Part shown: piece after piece, positions 1 through 5,443 of the stretch
Layout of the letters: each line of letters opens with the position of its first letter
Numbering within the stretch: the first letter of the stretch is position 1
DNA from: Acidobacteriota bacterium
GTDB taxonomy: Bacteria; Acidobacteriota; Terriglobia; UBA7540
DNA length: 6,324 nucleotides
Reading direction: 5' to 3'
NCBI GenBank assembly: GCA_003171295.1
Contig: PMYF01000346.1
Span: 1 to 6,324 of the forward strand
The notes under the pieces: model-generated
Databases searched by the model: none
Told to the model about the DNA's origin: nothing
The model's input: the letters and a program-made list of their open reading frames with translations, nothing else
Position numbers and translations under genes: made by a program

Positions 1-2063
1 CGCAGGTCATCTCGTTGGGTGAAACACATATCTTCAATCCCAACACAGTCAATGAGATTCGCCTGGGCGGCACCCGCCCCCATGACCATCGCGGCCCCCC
101 CCCCCGCACGCCAGCCAGAACCACTCTGCTCAATCTGCCGAACGCTACGGGCGACACAGGTTGGCCCTGCCTGGTGCCTGAAGATGAGGCCTGGAGTCTG
201 GATGCAGGACTACACTTTGACGACGACAACCCTCAGACTGCACCCCAAACGTTCTACACGGTCAACGATAACGTCAGTATGGTGCGCCGCTCCCACCATA
301 TCAACGTGGGTGGCAACTTCCGTGACTTGCTGTTGAATTCCGACGAGCGGGGCCAGCCGCGGGGCTGTTACGAATTTGATTGGTTCCAGACCGGGCTGGA
401 GGGGCTCGATTCGAATCCTGTTCCGGGGACGGGCTCCGGGCTTGCGGCTTTCCTGCTAGGCAATGCGGACTATGCCGCATTGCGCTCAGACAAAGGCTTC
501 TTCTATCATCGCCAGAAGGAATTCCAAACCTACATCCAGGATGACTGGCGCCTGAATTCCCACCTGACTCTGAACCTGGGATTACGTTACGAGCTTTACA
601 CACGATATCATGACAAGCGCAACCAAATCGCCACGTTCGATCCGGCAAGTGGGGCGATCGTCACGCCGCTTCCCGTCTCGCAAATCGCCTATCCTGCCGC
701 TGTTGCCGCTTACGAGGCGTCGGGAGTAGTATTCAAGTCAGCCTCGGAGGTCGGCTTACCAGAAAACTTGTTCCAACCGCAGCACAAGGACTTCGCACCA
801 CGTGTCGGCCTCGCTTATAAAATCAACGACAAGACCGTGGTAAGGGGTGGTTTCGGTATGTACTATTGGACGACTCCGACCATCACCCTGCAAGCGCCCA
901 GCCGGCAGAATCCTCCCTTCAATTTCACGCGGCAAGCTGCCAGCGGAGATACGGTCACCTACCTCACCGATGTGCCGAGCTTCGAAATGGGCAATACCCC
1001 TCCCGATCAGATCTTCGGCAGCACCCAGCTCAGCGTTGGCACCGACAATATCGCCGTCGCCCCCTTCGATCCGTACATGAAGGATAGCTGGGTGGATCAG
1101 TGGAATGTTACTGTGGAGAGAAAGATCCCATGGAACTCCTCGCTGCGCCTCTCGTATGTGGGCAACCAGGGGCACAACCTGCAGATCTCCGACCCGATCA
1201 ATTCCCAACTGCCCGCTTCTCTCTATCCTGACCTTTCATCGGACCAGCGTCGAAAATACACGATTTACAATGATATGCAGATGCTGAAGACCCTGGGGTA
1301 CTCCGCCAACAACCAGATGCAGATACAATTCAAGCACACCACGCAGAAGGGAATCCTTGTGGATGCCTTCTATGTTTATCAGAGTACACTAGACACCTCC
1401 GAATTCTCTGCGGCGGGTGCCTCACCCAACGGGATTCTCGGGGCAGCAAAGAGTGGAATCGCCGACATCAACACACGTATCGCCCTCGGTCATGGCCCCT
1501 CTTCCTTTGAACCCCGCCACCGGCTTACTTACAATTTCCTTATTGACTTACCCTTTGGAAGGGGGCATCGCTTCGGCAATGGAGTCAGCCCTGCTTTGGA
1601 CAAGCTGATTGGCGGTTGGCAAGTCGCTTCCATTTCAACCTTCTCATCCGGTACCTTCTTCACCAACGGCCTGACTACGAGCAATACCGGAAACGTGCGG
1701 GTGTGCAATGGGAATCTCCCGAACAACCAGCGCACGATTTCCAAGTGGTTTGACCCGACCTGTTTCGTCAAGTCGGACAACGCGATGTTTGCAGGCACGC
1801 CCTACGGGAAATCCGTGGATCAGCCGATCAATCCTGGGAGGCCGGGCCGCAACGTCTTGGTGGGACCCGGCTTTGCCAACGTTGACGCTTCCGTCTTCAA
1901 GAACACCCCACTCCACGAGAATCTCAATCTGCGTTTCACGGCGGATTTCTTCAACCTTCCCAACCATCCCGCCCTCTCCAATCCCAACGCGACCACGGGC
2001 CGGATCACCGGACAGGCTAACGGACCTCGTACCATTCAATTTTCACTGCGTCTGGAATTCTGA
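1..2063 (+). CDS. TonB-dependent receptor, Oar/CarboxypepD_reg-like type, C-terminal part (5' truncated)
   Basis: Outer-membrane beta-barrel protein; the family imports large or scarce substrates with energy from TonB-ExbBD, but the substrate here cannot be told. The open frame is already running at base 3 (first full codon CAG), so the N-terminal signal peptide, CarboxypepD_reg-like domain and plug lie upstream of the window; the TTG at 15 is not a credible start. About 686 codons are visible, against roughly 1000-1200 aa for the full family. Family-typical segments follow in order: GETHIFNPNTVNEIRLG near base 15, QDDWR...LTLNLGLRYE from 537, FAPRVGLAYKI from 792, WNVTVERKIPWNSSLRLSYVG near 1100-1170, EPRHRLTYNFLIDLPFGRG near 1510-1560, WFDPTCF near 1747, and VDASVFKNTPLHENLNLRF from 1881. 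It ends in SLRLEF, a terminal aromatic residue as expected for BAM-assembled barrels. An 11-C run (95-105) lies inside the frame. Family assignment is firm; substrate is unknown. Confidence 0.93.
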   Translation, partial: QVISLGETHIFNPNTVNEIRLGGTRPHDHRGPPPRTPARTTLLNLPNATGDTGWPCLVPEDEAWSLDAGLHFDDDNPQTAPQTFYTVNDNVSMVRRSHHINVGGNFRDLLLNSDERGQPRGCYEFDWFQTGLEGLDSNPVPGTGSGLAAFLLGNADYAALRSDKGFFYHRQKEFQTYIQDDWRLNSHLTLNLGLRYELYTRYHDKRNQIATFDPASGAIVTPLPVSQIAYPAAVAAYEASGVVFKSASEVGLPENLFQPQHKDFAPRVGLAYKINDKTVVRGGFGMYYWTTPTITLQAPSRQNPPFNFTRQAASGDTVTYLTDVPSFEMGNTPPDQIFGSTQLSVGTDNIAVAPFDPYMKDSWVDQWNVTVERKIPWNSSLRLSYVGNQGHNLQISDPINSQLPASLYPDLSSDQRRKYTIYNDMQMLKTLGYSANNQMQIQFKHTTQKGILVDAFYVYQSTLDTSEFSAAGASPNGILGAAKSGIADINTRIALGHGPSSFEPRHRLTYNFLIDLPFGRGHRFGNGVSPALDKLIGGWQVASISTFSSGTFFTNGLTTSNTGNVRVCNGNLPNNQRTISKWFDPTCFVKSDNAMFAGTPYGKSVDQPINPGRPGRNVLVGPGFANVDASVFKNTPLHENLNLRFTADFFNLPNHPALSNPNATTGRITGQANGPRTIQFSLRLEF
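95..105. repeat. 11-base poly-C homopolymer inside the receptor gene
   Basis: Eleven consecutive C residues sit inside the receptor reading frame and encode part of a Gly-Pro-Pro-Pro stretch. The receptor-like sequence on both sides (GETHIFNPNTVNEIRLG before, TFYTVNDNVSMVRRSHHINV after) is in the same frame, so the length seen here keeps the gene on. Gain or loss of one or two C would shift the frame. The run is clear in the sequence; any phase-variation role is inference. Confidence 0.9.
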
Positions 2064-2072
2064 TCCTGCAAC

Positions 2073-2108
2073 CCGCAAATCACGCCCCTTCGGGGGCGTG
2101 ATTTGCGG
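2073..2108. terminator. Perfect 16-bp hairpin with UUCG loop, possible terminator or 3'-end stabiliser
   Basis: Bases 2073-2088 are exactly complementary to 2093-2108, with a four-base TTCG loop closed by C-G: the extra-stable cUUCGg tetraloop on the + transcript. It begins 9 bases after the receptor stop codon and ends 28 bases before the next start. No T-run follows (the sequence continues acccgacttgtg), so it is not a textbook intrinsic terminator. It may still terminate, pause polymerase or protect the receptor mRNA 3' end. Confidence 0.65.
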
Positions 2109-2136
2109 ACCCGACTTGTGAAATAATCAGACTGCT

Positions 2137-4104
2137 TTGAGGCAACATCTGCTGTGCATCCTGCTTCTGCTCTTGGGGTCCGCGCCAGTCTTCGCCGCGG
2201 CGCCTAACGTCGTCCTCATCACCATTGACACTTTGCGGGCCGACCGTGTCGGCTGTTACGGTTACAAGCCGGCGCAAACTCCCAACCTCAACCGCGTGGC
2301 GCGGGAAGGTGTCTACTTTCGCACGATGGTTGCCGCTGCGCCCCTCACCCTTCCATCCCACTGCTCGATCATGACCGGGACCAACCCGCCTTTCCACGGC
2401 GTCCGCGACAACGTCGGATACACGTTGGGCGCCGGTGTCCCCACGCTGGCCGAGATTCTGCGGCAGCGCGGCTACAGCACTGCTGCGTTTGTGAGCAGCT
2501 ATGTGCTCGACAAGAGCCGCAGGCTGGACCGAGGGTTTGACACTTATTCGAGCCCCCCGCAGACCAGCAATCGGGCGGCGAGTGCGAAGGTCGTCAACCT
2601 TAGCACTTTGAAACGGCCCGCCGAGGATACAGTCGGAGCCGCCCTCGCTTGGTTGCGGCGCCAGAACGGCAAGCCATTCTTTTTGTGGATCCATTTGTAC
2701 GACCCCCATGACCCGTACGAGCCCCCGGCGAAGTTCCGGCGAATGCTCCGCGATCCGTACGACGGCGAGATTGCCTACGTTGATTATTCTCTTGGCGCGC
2801 TCTTCGCTTACCTCGAGGCGCAGCGCCTTTATGACCCGGGCCTGATTGTCGTCACTTCCGACCACGGTGAGAGCTTTGGCGAGCACGGCGAGTTCACTCA
2901 CGGCTACTTCATCTACGACACCACATTGCTCGTGCCACTGATCGTCAAACCACCTGCGGGGACTCCCTTCACTCCCCGGCGAATTGATCAACCCGCTCGC
3001 GGGATTGACCTTGCCCCCACGATTCTGCAATTCGTGAAAGCGCCCATCCCCCCGTCAATGGAGGGGACCAGCCTCCTCTCGCTCATCGAGGGCATAGCCG
3101 CCAACGCTCTGCCGATGGATGCCTACAGCGAGAGCTACTACCCGAATCAATTCGGTTGGAGCGCCTTGCGGTCGCTCCGTCAGCAGCGGTTCAAGTACAT
3201 TGATGCCCCGCACCCGGAACTCTACGACCTACTCGCTGATCCCGGAGAACTCCACAACCTGCTGCAAAACCAGCAGGCCATCGCCCACGAAATCAGAGGC
3301 CGATTGGAGAAGCTGGTTACTCGGTTGGAATCGAATCCCCAGCAGGGATCGAGCCCGGGCGCTACGGCGGACTTGGATATCCTGAAATCGCTGGGATACG
3401 TGGCGACTTCCACCCCGCTGCGGGTCACCTCGCAACACGATCTGCCCGACCCCAAGGATAAGCTGGGAGAGTTCAAGCGGATTTCCACGGCGGCCCAGTT
3501 GACTTCTCAGGGAAGGTGCGTTCAGGCATTACCTTCCTTGGAACATCTGGCGCACGATGATCCCTCTCTGTTCATAGCGCGATCTTTGACCGGCCAATGC
3601 CACTTCGCCGCGGGCGACTATGCCTCCGCGCGAAACGACTACGCCGAAGCCGCGCGCTTGCGACCCTACAGCGTGGAGGCGGTCTTTTACGTGGCAGCAT
3701 GTGATTTGCACCTGGGACATCCCGATGTAGCCCTTTCCGGCTTGAATCGCGCCTTGGAACTGCAGCCCGATTACCCTTACGCCCGGTACTACTTAGGTCT
3801 GGTTTACCAGCAGCAGAACAAGCTGCGCCGGGCTATCGAGGAGTTGGAGAAATGTGTAACGGTTGACCCGGACCTGGAAGAGGCACAGGCCAAATTGGGC
3901 TTCCTCCTGGCGCAATCCGAAAAATACTCCGAGGCTGCCACTCATTTTCGGAAGGTCGTGGAACTGGATCCAGAAAATGCGGAGGGGCATTTCAACCTGG
4001 CTCTAGCTTACGCCAAGGCGGGGAAAACCGCCGCCGCTCAACTTGAGATGGAAGTGGCTTGCCGGCTCAACCCGGCCATGTGCCGTCCACAGAATCCGCA
4101 ATAG
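2137..4104 (+). CDS. Exported sulfatase-like (alkaline phosphatase superfamily) hydrolase with C-terminal TPR domain
   Basis: Predicted periplasmic or exported hydrolase of 655 aa. Residues 1-22 form a Sec-type signal peptide (Arg2, a Leu-rich core, then VFAAA). A sulfatase-like domain spans about 23-375: IDTLRADRVGCYGY (30-43), the nucleophile region T71-L-P-S-H75 followed by MTG, HLYDPHDPYEPP (from 186), the metal-binding SDHGESFGEHGEFTHG around D242-H243 and H255, and the family-typical end YDLLADPGELHNL (363-375). Residues about 464-645 hold roughly four to five TPR units (for example ALELQPDYPYARYYLGLVYQ), a protein-interaction scaffold. The usual sulfatase motif is C/S-X-P-S-R; Thr71 cannot become formylglycine, so it may be a phosphodiesterase/phosphotransferase-like enzyme or an atypical sulfatase. 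TTG at 2137 was chosen because an in-frame TGA at 2119 blocks any longer form and the next TTG (2173) would destroy the signal peptide; no clear Shine-Dalgarno precedes it. The fold is firm, the substrate unknown. Confidence 0.9.
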   Translation: MRQHLLCILLLLLGSAPVFAAAPNVVLITIDTLRADRVGCYGYKPAQTPNLNRVAREGVYFRTMVAAAPLTLPSHCSIMTGTNPPFHGVRDNVGYTLGAGVPTLAEILRQRGYSTAAFVSSYVLDKSRRLDRGFDTYSSPPQTSNRAASAKVVNLSTLKRPAEDTVGAALAWLRRQNGKPFFLWIHLYDPHDPYEPPAKFRRMLRDPYDGEIAYVDYSLGALFAYLEAQRLYDPGLIVVTSDHGESFGEHGEFTHGYFIYDTTLLVPLIVKPPAGTPFTPRRIDQPARGIDLAPTILQFVKAPIPPSMEGTSLLSLIEGIAANALPMDAYSESYYPNQFGWSALRSLRQQRFKYIDAPHPELYDLLADPGELHNLLQNQQAIAHEIRGRLEKLVTRLESNPQQGSSPGATADLDILKSLGYVATSTPLRVTSQHDLPDPKDKLGEFKRISTAAQLTSQGRCVQALPSLEHLAHDDPSLFIARSLTGQCHFAAGDYASARNDYAEAARLRPYSVEAVFYVAACDLHLGHPDVALSGLNRALELQPDYPYARYYLGLVYQQQNKLRRAIEELEKCVTVDPDLEEAQAKLGFLLAQSEKYSEAATHFRKVVELDPENAEGHFNLALAYAKAGKTAAAQLEMEVACRLNPAMCRPQNPQ

Positions 4105-4134
4105 AAGCGGATCGAACGTTTCATTCTCGAACCC

Positions 4135-4140
4135 GGAGGT
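4135..4140 (+). promoter_or_regulatory. Ribosome binding site for the M55 peptidase gene
   Basis: GGAGGT lies four bases before the ATG at 4145. It selects that ATG over a longer open frame that begins upstream inside the TPR-coding region. Confidence 0.8.
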
Positions 4141-4144
4141 CATC

Positions 4145-5032
4145 ATGCGTTTCCGTTTGACCCGTCCCTGGAAGGTTGCCCTATTCCCGGTCACGCTGCT
4201 GCTCTGCGTGATGCCATCTTTCGCCCAGGCCCCCGCGCCCAGGAAAGTTTTCATGATTACCGACATGGAGGGCGTGGACGGCATCTTCGACAGTGACCTG
4301 CAATGCCTGCCCTACAAGAGCCCGCGCTGGGAGGAATCCCACAAGCTGCTCACGGGCGAAGTGAACGCCGCGGTGGACGGCCTCCTGGCCGGCGGCGCGA
4401 CGGAGGTGGTGGTATGGGACGGTCACGACTCCAGCCAGTCGTTGTCCGTGCTGGATATTCACCCCCAAGCGCGCCTCCTCACGGGAGTCCCGGTTTCGAT
4501 AACGGCCGAACTCGACTCATCGTACAGCGCTCTGGTTTTCATCGGGCAGCACGCCATGGCTGGTGCGCCGAAGGGCATCCTGAGCCACTCCTACAGTTCT
4601 CTGGGGATCCAGAACCTGTGGGTCAACGGCCAGCTTGCGGGCGAGATCGGCGTTAGCTTGATGTTGGCGGGACATGTGGGAGTCCCGGCGGTTATGCTTT
4701 CCGGCGACACCGCCGCCTGCCAGGAAATCCACGTTTATGTCCCGCAAGCCGAGTGCGCGGAAGTGAAGTCCGGAGTGAGCCGCACCTCGGGCTATATGCT
4801 CTCGCATCCCGCTGCCTGCGCGCTCATCCGCGCCAAAGCCCAGCGCGCCATCCAGCGCTTGGGGGAGTGCAAAGCTTACCCCCTGACGGGTCCGGTCGAG
4901 CTGAGAATAGAATTCACGACCCGGGGCGAGCCTGCCATCCCCCCCCGCGAAGGAGTGGAACGGGTGAACGAGCGCACCTGGGCCTTCCGCGGCAAGGATA
5001 TCGTGGATGCCTGGCTGAAGAGCAGGCTGTGA
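4145..5032 (+). CDS. M55-family (DppA-type) D-aminopeptidase, with signal peptide
   Basis: Predicted zinc D-aminopeptidase of 295 aa, related to Bacillus subtilis DppA, which cleaves D-amino-acid peptides. Residues 1-29 look like a Sec signal peptide (basic RFRLTRPWK, hydrophobic VALFPVTLLLCVM, then SFAQA), leaving about 266 aa, close to the 274 aa of DppA. The DppA metal ligands (D8, E10, H60, H104, E133) have counterparts with similar spacing: D40 and E42 in TDMEGVDGI, H94 in WDGHDSSQS, H136 in IGQHAMAG and E167 in NGQLAGEIG. LSGDTAACQE near 186-195 is also typical. The ATG at 4145 is preferred because it has a strong RBS and starts directly at a signal peptide. It follows the sulfatase-like gene by 40 bases with no hairpin seen, so co-transcription is likely. 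An 8-C run lies at 4939-4946 without breaking the frame. B. subtilis DppA is cytoplasmic; an exported form suggests turnover of D-amino-acid peptides such as cell-wall fragments, which is inference. Confidence 0.9.
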   Translation: MRFRLTRPWKVALFPVTLLLCVMPSFAQAPAPRKVFMITDMEGVDGIFDSDLQCLPYKSPRWEESHKLLTGEVNAAVDGLLAGGATEVVVWDGHDSSQSLSVLDIHPQARLLTGVPVSITAELDSSYSALVFIGQHAMAGAPKGILSHSYSSLGIQNLWVNGQLAGEIGVSLMLAGHVGVPAVMLSGDTAACQEIHVYVPQAECAEVKSGVSRTSGYMLSHPAACALIRAKAQRAIQRLGECKAYPLTGPVELRIEFTTRGEPAIPPREGVERVNERTWAFRGKDIVDAWLKSRL

Positions 5033-5129
5033 AGTCAGACGCCACGGATTCCTCACAGCAAGTAAAGGCGATCATCCTCGAAAGAGGGTGCTGGTGTTAG
5101 TTGAGATGGGATCCCTTTCGAAACGCCGA

Positions 5130-5212
5130 TCATTTCCGGGAACGCGGGAATCCAGTCCGTCGGTACCCATCTTCAAAGGCTGCGGAGTAGATTCCCGCTT
5201 TCGCGGGAATGA
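5130..5212. repeat. Interspersed palindromic repeat element, dRS3-like ATTCCC-N8-GGGAAT arms
   Basis: Two 26-base arms, 5130-5155 and 5187-5212, are imperfect inverted repeats of each other (21 of 26 matching positions by hand alignment) around a 31-base centre. Each arm is itself a palindrome: the right arm core at 5191-5210 is ATTCCCGC-TTTC-GCGGGAAT, a perfect 8-bp hairpin; the left core is a degenerate copy. Conceptual translation gives SFPRKREST and VIPAKAGIYS, strings often seen in spurious ORFs made from this class of interspersed repeat in many bacteria. The pattern matches the ATTCCC-N8-GGGAAT framework of neisserial dRS3 repeats. It is probably a non-autonomous element; no transposase is present. 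Confidence 0.8.
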
Positions 5213-5354
5213 CTGCGCCTTGGCGCGCACATGCCTGCCAAATGGCACCAGGGCTCGAGAGAGTTGTAGGTGCCTCCGAGGTATGGCATAGTGTTCTTCC
5301 CTGGCAGACGCCCGAAGGGCGTGTGTTGGCGTTCTCCCTAGCGCCAGACAGATC

Positions 5355-5379
5355 CGCAGATTTCGCAGAGGTGCGCAGA
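5355..5379. repeat. Short direct repeat, three CGCAGA hexamers
   Basis: CGCAGA occurs at 5355-5360, 5364-5369 and 5374-5379, that is, at 9- and 10-base steps, about one helical turn. It may be a fragment of a degenerate intergenic repeat or a phased protein-binding site. It is short enough that chance is not excluded. Confidence 0.4.
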
Positions 5380-5443
5380 ACCGTTCGTCGCGCCCAGATG
5401 TTAGGGGCGCAGTTCGTTCCATTCTTACGCCGCAAGGTTGGTA

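Larger units (their letters stand above)
5033..5443. other. Intergenic region without a convincing gene
   Basis: No open frame here has protein-family features. The stretch holds an 83-bp palindromic repeat element (5130-5212), three CGCAGA hexamers (5355-5379), a small hairpin CCTC-GAAA-GAGG (5076-5087) shortly after the peptidase stop, and another six-bp hairpin with a GAA loop (5308-5322). Neither small hairpin is followed by a T-run, so termination is uncertain. I could not identify a convincing -35/-10 promoter, although one for the downstream gene probably lies between the repeat and 5443. AAGG at 5434-5437 is the likely weak ribosome binding site for that gene. Confidence 0.7.

Noticed and set aside
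15..17. TTG at base 15 as start of the receptor gene
   Set aside because: The frame is open to the window edge and the sequence matches the middle of the receptor family, so the true start lies upstream.
95..105. Frameshift in the receptor caused by the C run
   Set aside because: Receptor-like sequence before and after the run is in the same frame, so no frameshift is present at this length.
2080..3030. Long minus-strand open frame (316 codons) opposite the sulfatase-like gene
   Set aside because: It lies antisense to well-recognised sulfatase motifs, has no family-like motifs itself, and such antisense frames are common in GC-rich coding DNA.
4043..4144. Upstream extension of the M55 peptidase frame
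   Set aside because: It overlaps the end of the sulfatase/TPR gene in another frame, and the ATG at 4145 has a strong GGAGGT and starts directly at a signal peptide.
5308..5322. Short hairpin with GAA loop as terminator
   Set aside because: Only six base pairs, no T-run after it and far from the end of any gene; kept only as part of the intergenic description.
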